From assembly GCA_019894875.1 (NCBI GenBank), contig JAGXNR010000115.1, forward strand, positions 1-8,426: a stretch of 8,426 nt of DNA, in the 5' to 3' direction. Shown here piece by piece: positions 1-6,352 of the stretch (the first letter of the stretch is position 1; every line of letters starts with the position of its first letter). The notes under the pieces were generated by a model, which ran no database searches, had not been told where the DNA came from, and saw only the letters and a program-made list of their open reading frames with translations. Source of the DNA: Promethearchaeota archaeon. GTDB lineage: Archaea; Asgardarchaeota; Lokiarchaeia; Sigynarchaeales; SOKP01. Made by a program: the position numbers and the translations under genes.

Positions 1-1
1 T

Positions 2-1489
2 ACTTATAGTGATACTGAAACTTTGAATGTTACTATTCAGTTAATTAGCGCTTATAATCACCAAGGATATACCACTGATGTTTCAGATATTGAGATTATA
101 CCAATACCACCTGGTCTTGGATTTGAAGCTATTTTACCATACTTAATAATTGCGGGGATAGCTATTGCTGTTGTAGGAGGATCAGTTGGAGTATATCGGG
201 GTGTAGTAGTTCCTAAAAAACGTGAGAAATCACGTATTCTAAAAGAAGTAAAAACAATATTTGATGATGCAATTAATTTAGAGCACATATTAGTATTGTA
301 TAAAGGAACAGGCACATGTGTTTATTTTAAGTCATTTGGTTCAGATGAAATTGATCCCGAATTAATAAGCGGATTCATTTCTGCTATTTGCTCATTTGGG
401 AAAGATTTAGTTTGTCAAGAGGAATTGAATGAAATAACCTACGGTGATAAAATGTTGCTTTTAACTGACGGTGAATATATTAGAGTTGCTCTAGTATTGA
501 GTAAGAAGGCATCTATAATCTTACGTCAAAATTTAATGGCATTTATAACAGAATTTGAGAAGATTTATATCAATGAACTTCCTAATTGGAGAGGTCAATT
601 GAATATATTCAGAAATTCTGGGTCACTAGTGGATGAAATCTTAAGCACATCAATTATCTTACCTCACGAAATCTCTTATGAATTCTCTAACGTAAAGGCT
701 TTAAAGAATACCCATTCTAGAGATGTGTTAAAAGTAGCAAATAACTTAATGGAGGCTTCTGAACGAAAGTTCTTTTTTGTTGCAACCCTGCTCAATGAAG
801 CAACTGAAAAAACAAATAAAGATACAGCGGAAATTTTTATGGGAATAAAGGAATTACGAGACAAGAAAATGATGATACCTATAGAAATTAGTACCATTGA
901 AGTACCACAAATTTCACAGCAAGAAATGGCTCTCATCAATCAAAAAGTTGCCAGTTTAGTTAATTTAAACCAGGAAGAAAGACAGAAATTAGTAGAAGAT
1001 CTTGCCAAAATGGGTCCTGCTGAGAGAGAAGCATATTTTGTCAGTTTAGGGGAACAAGAAATTGTATCGGCTCCAATTGACGAAACACCTGGTACTGCTG
1101 TTGTTAACAATATAAAAACTGCTAAAAAGGAGATAAAAAATTTAAAAAAGATTGCAAAAACTGCGAAGAAAGAGAAAAATTATGAGAAGTCGATTAATAT
1201 TTTCCAGAATGCTGTTAAATTAGCTACAAATTGGGAGTTAATTGGAGAATCAGAAGAATTAGAGGAACTTATCCGTTTAACGAAAATTGAAGACCTCAAG
1301 ATTAAAATGACAACACTTGAAAAAGAAGCAAAAATCGCCGCGAAAGAAGAAAAATATAATGAAGCATCTCAAAAATATAAGATATCTTCAAAAATAGCTT
1401 CAGAAATATTTAAGTTAGGTGGAACTGAAATGACTAAAGAAGTTAAAAGGCTTTCGAATAAATCTAAAGAATACGAGAGATTAATTTAA
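2..1489 (+). CDS. Membrane-anchored receptor-like protein with longin/roadblock-like cytosolic domain and TPR-like C-terminus (5' partial)
   Basis: The frame is open to the left edge, so the true start lies upstream; a TTG at 23 is an internal codon. Counting from base 2, 495 residues are present. Residues 1-40 are polar, beta-like and rich in Thr/Ile, and look like the end of an outer domain. Residues about 43-66 form one Gly-rich membrane helix, followed by a basic stop-transfer stretch (PKKREKSR, 71-78). This places the N-terminus outside and the rest in the cytosol. Residues about 87-190 have an alpha/beta pattern (HILVLYKGTGTCVYFKSF, then DPELISGFISAICSFG) that resembles the longin- or roadblock-like domains abundant in Asgard archaea. 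A helical middle part includes NQEERQKLVEDLAKMGPAERE (about 322-342). Residues about 370-470 are Lys/Glu-rich helices with two TPR-like units. The domain identities are from memory of the families. The exact function is unknown; a sensor or scaffold acting on small GTPases is inference. Confidence 0.8.
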   Translation, partial: TYSDTETLNVTIQLISAYNHQGYTTDVSDIEIIPIPPGLGFEAILPYLIIAGIAIAVVGGSVGVYRGVVVPKKREKSRILKEVKTIFDDAINLEHILVLYKGTGTCVYFKSFGSDEIDPELISGFISAICSFGKDLVCQEELNEITYGDKMLLLTDGEYIRVALVLSKKASIILRQNLMAFITEFEKIYINELPNWRGQLNIFRNSGSLVDEILSTSIILPHEISYEFSNVKALKNTHSRDVLKVANNLMEASERKFFFVATLLNEATEKTNKDTAEIFMGIKELRDKKMMIPIEISTIEVPQISQQEMALINQKVASLVNLNQEERQKLVEDLAKMGPAEREAYFVSLGEQEIVSAPIDETPGTAVVNNIKTAKKEIKNLKKIAKTAKKEKNYEKSINIFQNAVKLATNWELIGESEELEELIRLTKIEDLKIKMTTLEKEAKIAAKEEKYNEASQKYKISSKIASEIFKLGGTEMTKEVKRLSNKSKEYERLI

Positions 1490-1491
1490 AA

Positions 1492-1529
1492 TTTTTATTT
1501 TATTTTTATTATTCTACATTTTTATTTTC
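1492..1529 (+). terminator. T-rich transcription stop region after the membrane protein gene
   Basis: Three T5 runs (1492-1496, 1503-1507, 1519-1523) and a T4 run (1525-1528) lie within 40 bases of the TAA stop at 1487-1489. Archaeal RNA polymerase terminates at oligo-T stretches without needing a hairpin, so this is a plausible terminator. High A+T content makes chance T-runs common. Confidence 0.5.
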
Positions 1530-1663
1530 TAACGAAAGTAATTATATATTAAAGCAATAATTTTATGTTCAATTAGAGAATTATTAATATTAATGAATTC
1601 CAATAGTTCTAAATCTATAATGTTGTTATAAATGGATTAAATTAAAGAAAATCTATTTATTTT

Positions 1664-1676
1664 CTTATATATTATT
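1664..1676 (+). promoter_or_regulatory. TATA-like element upstream of the 79-residue protein gene
   Basis: CTTATATATTATT is the best TATA-like run in the spacer, 73 bases before the ATG at 1750. With usual archaeal spacing, transcription would start near 1695, leaving a leader of about 50 bases. This differs from the other genes here, whose TATA-like boxes lie 20-36 bases before the start codon. It may be a chance match in AT-rich DNA. Confidence 0.25.
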
Positions 1677-1749
1677 AAACGAGATTTCCAAATAATAAGA
1701 GTAAATAACTGTGGGATGACAAAATAGAGAAAAATTTGTAGAAAACAAG

Positions 1750-1989
1750 ATGGAGGGATTAGCAATCTCACCTAAAATTGAAAAACAGATTGAAAAAATC
1801 ATTTTAAAGATACTGTATGAAGAAAAATCAGTAAAATCTTTAAAAATATTGAGTGATAAAGCTTTAGAGAAAGCTGCTATACAAAAAATTACTATTTCTG
1901 AAAAAACAATAAATTTGATAATACATCAAATGAACACTGATGATAAAATCGAATTTACTCAAAAATTAGGTTGGAAAATAAAAATATAG
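1750..1989 (+). CDS. Small hypothetical protein, possible DEK_C-like or winged-helix fold
   Basis: 79 residues, not recognised as a named family. It is rich in Lys and Ile, has no cysteine and no membrane segment, and appears cytosolic. Predicted by eye: helix 1 at about residues 8-24 (KIEKQIEKIILKILYEE), helix 2 at about 28-43, helix 3 at about 49-62 (SEKTINLIIHQMN), then a short hairpin (KIEFTQKLGWKI) like the wing of a winged-helix domain. The first helices also recall the DEK_C domain pattern; both ideas are weak. ATG is the only start possible after the in-frame TGA at 1717, and no Shine-Dalgarno sequence precedes it. The gene follows the membrane protein gene after a likely terminator, so it is probably transcribed alone. 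It runs tail to tail with radA, 42 bases apart. It is AT-rich, so the reading frame could be fortuitous, but its clean amphipathic pattern favours a real gene. Confidence 0.5.
   Translation: MEGLAISPKIEKQIEKIILKILYEEKSVKSLKILSDKALEKAAIQKITISEKTINLIIHQMNTDDKIEFTQKLGWKIKI
1975..1986 (-). terminator. Possible T-rich stop signal for radA, inside the end of the small gene
   Basis: On the minus strand this reads TATTTTTATTTT, about 45 bases past the radA stop codon. It is the first strong T-run in that direction and lies inside the last codons of the convergent small gene. The assignment rests only on the T-richness. Confidence 0.3.
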
Positions 1990-2031
1990 TGTGGAACTGT
2001 TTTAATGTGTGTTTAATTCTTTGAAACGGAA

Positions 2032-3264
2032 TCAATCAGAGATTCCACTCTCAAGAATACTAAAAACAGCTTCACCTTCAGGTAAGTGAGGAGCGTCGAC
2101 TACTTTTGCAATTCTCTGTTCCCCCTTACCTTTTCGTAAGTATACCCGAATAGTTGACCCATGAGCGACAATATTTCCTCCCGCAGCTACCAAAGGATTC
2201 CCATAAAACACATCTGGCTTACTTTGGACTTGATTGGTTAGTGCAACTGCTAAATCCGGGTAAATATCACACAATCTTAATAAGTCATGGAGATGAGCAT
2301 TAATAGTCTGTTGTCTAGTTGCTAATGTACCTCGACCAATATATTCACTTCGGAAATGACCAATTAATGAGTCAATCACAATTAACTTGATATTTTTCTC
2401 TTTGATTAGGTTAGCAGCTTCTTTAACTAAGAGTACTTGGTGATCACTGTTATAAGCTCTTCCATAAACGATATTCTTTAGCACATCTTTATAATCTAAA
2501 TCAAGACCTTCTGACATCTGTATAATCCTTTCTGGTCTAAAAGTACCTTCAGTATCTATATATAGAGCTTTACCCTCTAATCCACCTTTTTCTTTTGGTA
2601 ACTGCACGTTCACACATAACTGATGCATAATTTGAGTTTTTCCTGTTCTAAATTCTCCAAAGAATTCAATAACGCTTCCTGTTTCTACCCCACCACCTAA
2701 TACATCATCTAATTCCTGACTTCCTGTTGTGACTCTGGCAATATTTTTTCTATGCTCCCATATTGCTTCTGCAGATTTAAAACCTAATCCTAATAGTTCC
2801 ATCGAGGATTTAATTAGTTTTTCAACAGTTTTATCACCAAGACCGCTCTCATCCTTGATAATTTTAGGTGGTGTATAAGCAATAGATTCGAGGCTATTAA
2901 AACCTGCCTTTATTAGTTTATTAAGTGTTGCTTCTCCCACACCTGGAAGCTTTTTCACTGCTTCTGTGGTATCCTCTACATCACTTTCATTTTCATCCAA
3001 AATTAATTCAATTTCTTCCTCTGTTTGAATTTCAAAATCGTTTTCATTTATTTCCTCTTCAATTTCATTGAATGCTTCAACCAATTCCTGCTGATCATCA
3101 TAATCATCTTCATTAATTTCCTCTTCGGGTTTTTCCATAAGGGCGTATTTGAAATGATCTTTATATATTTTTCCTTTAGTATGCGTTCTTTTACACTCTG
3201 GGCAGAAATACGCTTCTCCTTCAATAAAATCGTCTTTATTTTTTATATCTGCGGCTTTAGCCAC
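2032..3264 (-). CDS. radA: DNA repair and recombination protein RadA with N-terminal zinc-knuckle/acidic extension
   Basis: RecA/Rad51-family recombinase that forms ATP-dependent filaments on single-stranded DNA and catalyses strand exchange in homologous repair. 410 residues, against roughly 320-350 for most archaeal RadA. Seen in order: a putative zinc site (C21, C24, H28, H37); a strongly acidic linker (about 46-98); helix-hairpin-helix DNA-binding turns ([12 protein letters not shown] at 106 and [12 protein letters not shown] at 140); the FxxA polymerisation motif (F162-A165); Walker A GEFRTGKT (203-210); catalytic Glu in [10 protein letters not shown] (E239); Walker B LIVID (294-298); loop 1 around FRSEYIGRG (304); loop 2 about 346-364; and the [15 protein letters not shown]-cap region (390-401). 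The start is GTG, because in-frame TGA and TAA lie just upstream; starting at Met43 would drop the zinc motif. The core assignment is certain; the role of the extension is unknown. Confidence 0.96.
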   Translation of the reverse strand: MAKAADIKNKDDFIEGEAYFCPECKRTHTKGKIYKDHFKYALMEKPEEEINEDDYDDQQELVEAFNEIEEEINENDFEIQTEEEIELILDENESDVEDTTEAVKKLPGVGEATLNKLIKAGFNSLESIAYTPPKIIKDESGLGDKTVEKLIKSSMELLGLGFKSAEAIWEHRKNIARVTTGSQELDDVLGGGVETGSVIEFFGEFRTGKTQIMHQLCVNVQLPKEKGGLEGKALYIDTEGTFRPERIIQMSEGLDLDYKDVLKNIVYGRAYNSDHQVLLVKEAANLIKEKNIKLIVIDSLIGHFRSEYIGRGTLATRQQTINAHLHDLLRLCDIYPDLAVALTNQVQSKPDVFYGNPLVAAGGNIVAHGSTIRVYLRKGKGEQRIAKVVDAPHLPEGEAVFSILESGISD

Positions 3265-3284
3265 TTTTTATCACTTGATTAGAA

Positions 3285-3292
3285 TTTTATAG
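3285..3292 (-). promoter_or_regulatory. TATA-like box for radA
   Basis: The minus strand reads CTATAAAA, with 20 bases between it and the GTG start at 3264. An A-rich stretch upstream could act as a BRE. At normal archaeal spacing this would start transcription at or next to the start codon, giving a leaderless mRNA. A second match, GTATAAAAA (3297-3305), would give a leader of about 10 bases. A weak AGTGAT lies just before the GTG. Confidence 0.45.
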
Positions 3293-3514
3293 TATTTTTT
3301 ATACTTTATTTATATTATGCTATAGTTGTTCTGTTCTTTATTTTAAGTAAAATAGAGTTAAGGTTTATAGATTTTTTTTGATAGTAGAATAGTAGAAACG
3401 ACAAAATTCATAGGATTTTTAATTAACTAAGATTTTGTTATTAATGCTAAGGATTAATTATGGTATTAAATAAAACAATAAAAATTAATCAGACTTATTA
3501 GAAGTAATTAGAAA

Positions 3515-3524
3515 TTTTATATAT
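3515..3524 (+). promoter_or_regulatory. TATA-like box for pgi
   Basis: TTTTATATAT preceded by GAAA, which fits a purine-rich BRE. Its centre is about 22 bases before the ATG at 3542, so transcription would begin at or very near the start codon. That conflicts with the GGTGG Shine-Dalgarno-like run at 3531-3535, which would then not be in the mRNA. Either another promoter further upstream is used or the GGTGG is fortuitous. Confidence 0.35.
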
Positions 3525-3530
3525 CTAATT

Positions 3531-3535
3531 GGTGG
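3531..3535 (+). promoter_or_regulatory. Shine-Dalgarno-like GGTGG before pgi
   Basis: GGTGG lies six bases before the ATG at 3542 and partly matches the archaeal consensus GGAGGTGATCC. It is the only appropriately placed Shine-Dalgarno-like site among the genes here, and it supports the chosen pgi start. Confidence 0.4.
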
Positions 3536-3541
3536 ATTTTT

Positions 3542-4777
3542 ATGAAAAAAAACTTGAAATTAGAATATTATCCAAACTTAGATAAAGATTTACTTTACGA
3601 ATCAATCAATAGAATTAAAAATAATAGAGATAAATGGGATTCTCCATTTTTTTTTGATACAAAATCATATTTAGATATTGAACAAATTAAACAAACGATT
3701 AAACCATTTTTATCTGAGGATATTAAAAATATTATCGTTCTGGGAACAGGAGGTTCTATTCAGACATTACTGGCTTTAAAACATTTATCGCAGAAAAAAA
3801 TTTTTCCAATTACTAGCTCAAGAGCAGTGGAATTAAAGAAATGTTTAACAAGAACAACTCCAGAAGACTCAATTATAATACCAATTTCGAGAGGTGGCGA
3901 AACATTAGATGTGAACTCAACTATAGGAACTTTCTTAAGGGAGGGATACAATTTTTTAGGTTTGTCTTCAACTGGAACTATGAATGAAATTTTAAAGGAA
4001 ATAAAATGTCCAATTATGGAAGTACCAGATCTTTCTGGTCGTTATGCAGGATCGGTCACTAACGTAGGGATTGTTCCCGCATATATTGCAGGGGTCAACA
4101 TTGAAGAGTTCTTAAGGGGTTTAAAATCGGGGTATGATAGTTTTTCATCTTATAATAATAATAAAGCAATAGAGTTTTCAGCTTATTTATATAATTTATA
4201 TAAGAAAGGTTATAAGGTTATTTTTTCAATGCCTTATTCAAAAAATTTAGAGGGAAGTGTTGGATTATGGGTACAAGGTATTTCTGAAAGCACCGGAAAG
4301 GAGGAGAAAGGTATGGTTGGGACTTATCAGGAAGCTCCACTCTGCCAACATTCTGTATTAGAGTATCTCTTAGGAGGTGAGAAAGGAGTTGTAATTCCAA
4401 TTTTATGGACAATCGAAAATGATACACCAGATTTAAACTTAACATCTTCTATTGACTATGTGAACGGAAAAAGTGCACAAACCATAATTAATTATCAAGC
4501 TGATGCCACTTTTCAAGCTTTGATTCAGCAAGGCGTTCCTTCTGCGAAGATTTCTTTAAATAATTCTACAGAAGAATCGATGGGCTTTCTCATAGCATTT
4601 ATTCTATCTTCAGTGTATTATCTTTGTTTGTTAATTGACACAAATTGGGCAAATAATCCTAAAGTTATAATTGGGAAACAAATATGTAATACTGCTCTTA
4701 AAGATAATATTAATGACGAGAAAAGAGAAGAAATTCGGAAAGAAATTGCGAAAGAGAAGTTTGCAAATTTCTTCTAA
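3542..4777 (+). CDS. pgi: Glucose-6-phosphate isomerase (SIS/PGI superfamily)
   Basis: Interconverts glucose 6-phosphate and fructose 6-phosphate in sugar breakdown and synthesis; cytosolic. 411 residues, in the short PGI size class. Two SIS domains are visible. The first begins IIVLGTGGSIQTLLAL (64-79) and has a phosphate-binding loop SRGGETLDV (116-124), where bacterial enzymes usually have SKSGTT. The second contains the family signatures. Catalytic-type residues are all present: R167 (SGRYAG), E249 (GISESTGKE), H270 (CQHSVLEYL) and K379 (IGKQICNTAL). This makes it the classical PGI fold, not the cupin-type isomerase of some Euryarchaeota. A bifunctional phosphomannose/phosphoglucose isomerase is less likely because the E-S-x-GKE and QHS signatures fit PGI better. 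ATG start, divergent from radA. Its stop is one base from the end of the convergent aspartate kinase gene. Confidence 0.92.
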   Translation: MKKNLKLEYYPNLDKDLLYESINRIKNNRDKWDSPFFFDTKSYLDIEQIKQTIKPFLSEDIKNIIVLGTGGSIQTLLALKHLSQKKIFPITSSRAVELKKCLTRTTPEDSIIIPISRGGETLDVNSTIGTFLREGYNFLGLSSTGTMNEILKEIKCPIMEVPDLSGRYAGSVTNVGIVPAYIAGVNIEEFLRGLKSGYDSFSSYNNNKAIEFSAYLYNLYKKGYKVIFSMPYSKNLEGSVGLWVQGISESTGKEEKGMVGTYQEAPLCQHSVLEYLLGGEKGVVIPILWTIENDTPDLNLTSSIDYVNGKSAQTIINYQADATFQALIQQGVPSAKISLNNSTEESMGFLIAFILSSVYYLCLLIDTNWANNPKVIIGKQICNTALKDNINDEKREEIRKEIAKEKFANFF

Positions 4778-4778
4778 C

Positions 4779-6227
4779 TCAAGGCTTTTTTAAAGTAATA
4801 AAAGCATCATATAAAATGTTGATTGCTTTTTTACAATCTTTTCTTTCTATTATTGCAGTAAAATTTAATTCAGAAGATCCTTGAGCAATCGCTAAAATAT
4901 TGATCTTATTATCACCTAAAGTAGTGAAAACCTTACCAGCTATGCCAGGTGTGTGGAGTAATCCTGTACCTATAACAGCTACAAGAGAAATATCGTTATT
5001 AATTTTAATTCGAAACCAACTCTTTCCAAATAGATCTGAGTTTCTCAATAGAAAGCTTACCTTCTTTGAATCCTGAAAATTTATCCCAAATGTTATATTG
5101 TTCTCAGATGAACTCTGAGAGATAAACACAAGATCTATGTTATTATCTCCTAAGAGAGAAAAGAGTTTAGAAGCAGTCCCAGGAAGTGGGACCATAGTAT
5201 CACCCTCAACCGTCACCATTGATATCAGAAATATTGAAGTTATTGCTTTTATAACATTTTCATCTTTATTAATTTCTCTAGTAATTGTCGTAAATTCATC
5301 TGAGTAAGGATCATTAAATGATCTAATTTCAGAGGGAATGTTTCCTTTATTATTAACATCAAGACATAAAGGATGTAAAACTTTTGCTCCAAAAAATGCG
5401 AGCTCTTTTGCTTCAACATATGATATGTGTTTTATAAGAGAAGTTTTATTAGCAATTTTGGGATCAGCATCTAATAAACCTTTCACATCCTTCCAATATA
5501 TAACTTTACATTTAAAAGAATTTCTTAATGAATAGGCAAGTATTGCTGCTGTTAAATCTGTACCTCCCCGCCCTAGGGTTGTAATTTTCTTATCATCTTT
5601 TGTCGAACCAAAATATCCAGTAACACATAATATCAAATCAAGTTCTGATTTCAACGTTGGAATCAATTTCTCCTTAAGAAGTTCTTCGGTATCATCTAAT
5701 AATGGCATTGCATTACCAAAATTGTCATCAGTAATGATTATTTCGTTTGAAGGAATGTATTTCGAGAGTATCTTAAGAGAATTGAGATATTGAGTTAGAA
5801 TAAATGTACTAAGTTTCTCCCCATAGGATATGAAAAGATCTTTTGCATCATCACTCGGTCTAATTAATTTAATAATATGACCCAATTGAGTTAATTCTTC
5901 AATATTTTTTTTTAAAAAATTTAATGATTTTTCATATTCAGGAGTTTTGGAATCAATTATACGATCTATTAATTCTCTATGAATAAAATTTACTTCATTA
6001 AGGATGATATCACAATCAGGCTCCTCCTTACAAGCCCGATTATAGAAATCGATTAGTTTATCAGTTATATTCTTCATTGCGGAAGCAACTATAATCAATC
6101 TTGAATTCTCGTAATAATGTTTGATAATATCTTTAGTTTGCGAATAAGATGTAGCATCTTGCAAACAAGAACCACCAAATTTCAGAATTGTAAGATTCTT
6201 ACCTTTTTCTTTTAAATTGATCACCAA
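4779..6227 (-). CDS. lysC: Aspartate kinase (monofunctional, two ACT domains)
   Basis: Phosphorylates L-aspartate with ATP to 4-phospho-aspartate, the committed step towards lysine, threonine and methionine. 482 residues, a normal length for the type with a long catalytic domain. Seen: KFGGSCLQD (16-24), the nucleotide/aspartate-binding start; SYGEKLS (134-140); TTLGRGGTDLTAA (216-228); KDVKGLLDADP (246-256); and SYVEAKELAFFGAKVLHP (269-286). Two ACT domains follow (about 335-400 and 414-480), each with a Q-x-SSE motif (QSSSE, QGSSE) where threonine or lysine binds in relatives, so end-product feedback inhibition is likely. There is no homoserine dehydrogenase fusion. The start is TTG (6227) or the adjacent GTG (6224): no ATG/GTG/TTG occurs between these and an in-frame TAA upstream. 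It is divergent from the LarA homologue and convergent with pgi. No other amino acid biosynthesis gene is next to it, so it is probably transcribed alone. Confidence 0.95.
   Translation of the reverse strand: MVINLKEKGKNLTILKFGGSCLQDATSYSQTKDIIKHYYENSRLIIVASAMKNITDKLIDFYNRACKEEPDCDIILNEVNFIHRELIDRIIDSKTPEYEKSLNFLKKNIEELTQLGHIIKLIRPSDDAKDLFISYGEKLSTFILTQYLNSLKILSKYIPSNEIIITDDNFGNAMPLLDDTEELLKEKLIPTLKSELDLILCVTGYFGSTKDDKKITTLGRGGTDLTAAILAYSLRNSFKCKVIYWKDVKGLLDADPKIANKTSLIKHISYVEAKELAFFGAKVLHPLCLDVNNKGNIPSEIRSFNDPYSDEFTTITREINKDENVIKAITSIFLISMVTVEGDTMVPLPGTASKLFSLLGDNNIDLVFISQSSSENNITFGINFQDSKKVSFLLRNSDLFGKSWFRIKINNDISLVAVIGTGLLHTPGIAGKVFTTLGDNKINILAIAQGSSELNFTAIIERKDCKKAINILYDAFITLKKP
4786..4791 (+). 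terminator. T6 run as likely pgi terminator, inside the aspartate kinase 3' end
   Basis: GGC followed by T6 begins nine bases after the pgi stop. On the opposite strand the same bases encode the two Lys codons just before the final Pro of aspartate kinase. An oligo-T run suffices for archaeal termination. With a one-base gap between the genes, the pgi transcript must end inside the neighbour. Confidence 0.4.
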
Positions 6228-6255
6228 AGACTCTTTTTTTAAAAATAATTTTACC

Positions 6256-6264
6256 TTTTTATAG
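6256..6264 (-). promoter_or_regulatory. TATA-like box for aspartate kinase
   Basis: The minus strand reads CTATAAAAA, centred about 33 bases before the TTG start at 6227. It predicts a leader of about 7-10 bases. No Shine-Dalgarno sequence precedes the start; GGTGATC occurs, but it overlaps the start codons themselves. Confidence 0.45.
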
Positions 6265-6319
6265 AATAAAAGAAAATAATAAACTTAAATATTAATTAAA
6301 AAAGATGTTAGAATTATCA

Positions 6320-6328
6320 TATAAAAAT
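6320..6328 (+). promoter_or_regulatory. TATA-like box for the LarA homologue
   Basis: TATAAAAAT, centred about 29 bases before the ATG at 6353, would start transcription at roughly 6347-6352. The resulting mRNA would be leaderless or nearly so, which fits the lack of any Shine-Dalgarno-like sequence before this ATG. It shares a 125-base divergent region with the aspartate kinase promoter. Confidence 0.45.
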
Positions 6329-6352
6329 ATTAGAAAATCTAAGTGAAAAACA

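Larger units (their letters stand above)
1490..1749. other. AT-rich intergenic spacer (260 bases)
   Basis: No convincing gene is seen on either strand. The left end holds the T-rich stop region of the upstream gene. A TATA-like element (CTTATATATTATT, 1664-1676) could drive the small gene at 1750 with a leader of roughly 50 bases, or an unrecognised short RNA. An ATG at 1716 opens only a three-codon frame, and a TGA at 1717-1719 closes the frame of the downstream gene, so that gene cannot extend past it. No tRNA-like cloverleaf was recognised. Confidence 0.6.
3265..3541. other. Divergent promoter region between radA and pgi (277 bases)
   Basis: Strongly AT-rich, with TATA-like boxes at both ends for the two divergent genes. 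The central part has no recognisable gene or structured RNA. It contains an 8-base inverted repeat (GATTAATT 3452-3459, AATTAATC 3483-3490, 23-base loop) and a 13-codon mini-frame (3460-3501); both are within what chance gives at this base composition. Confidence 0.55.

Noticed and set aside
23..25. TTG as start codon of the first gene.
   Set aside because: The frame is open to the window edge, and residues 1-40 look like the end of an outer domain, so the real start is upstream.
1490..1749. Possible tRNA or structured small RNA in the spacer.
   Set aside because: No cloverleaf, no GC-rich stems and no conserved TpsiC-like sequence in this very AT-rich stretch.
3025..3282. Hydrophobic Phe/Ile-rich reading frame opposite the N-terminal part of radA, resembling a membrane protein.
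   Set aside because: It is the antisense shadow of the Glu/Asp/Asn-rich radA linker, which always reads as Phe/Ile/Leu-rich on the other strand.
3452..3490. Inverted repeat GATTAATT / AATTAATC with 23-base loop upstream of pgi.
   Set aside because: Eight A/T-dominated bases with a long loop are expected by chance in such AT-rich spacer DNA.
3460..3501. 13-codon mini reading frame (ATG to TAG) upstream of pgi, a possible leader peptide.
   Set aside because: No ribosome binding site, no attenuator-like structure and no run of regulatory codons. If pgi is transcribed from the TATA-like box at 3515 it would not be in the mRNA.
6220..6226. Strong Shine-Dalgarno-like GGTGATC on the minus strand at the aspartate kinase start.
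   Set aside because: It overlaps the TTG/GTG start codons, and no in-frame start codon follows at a suitable distance, so it is more likely coincidental coding sequence.
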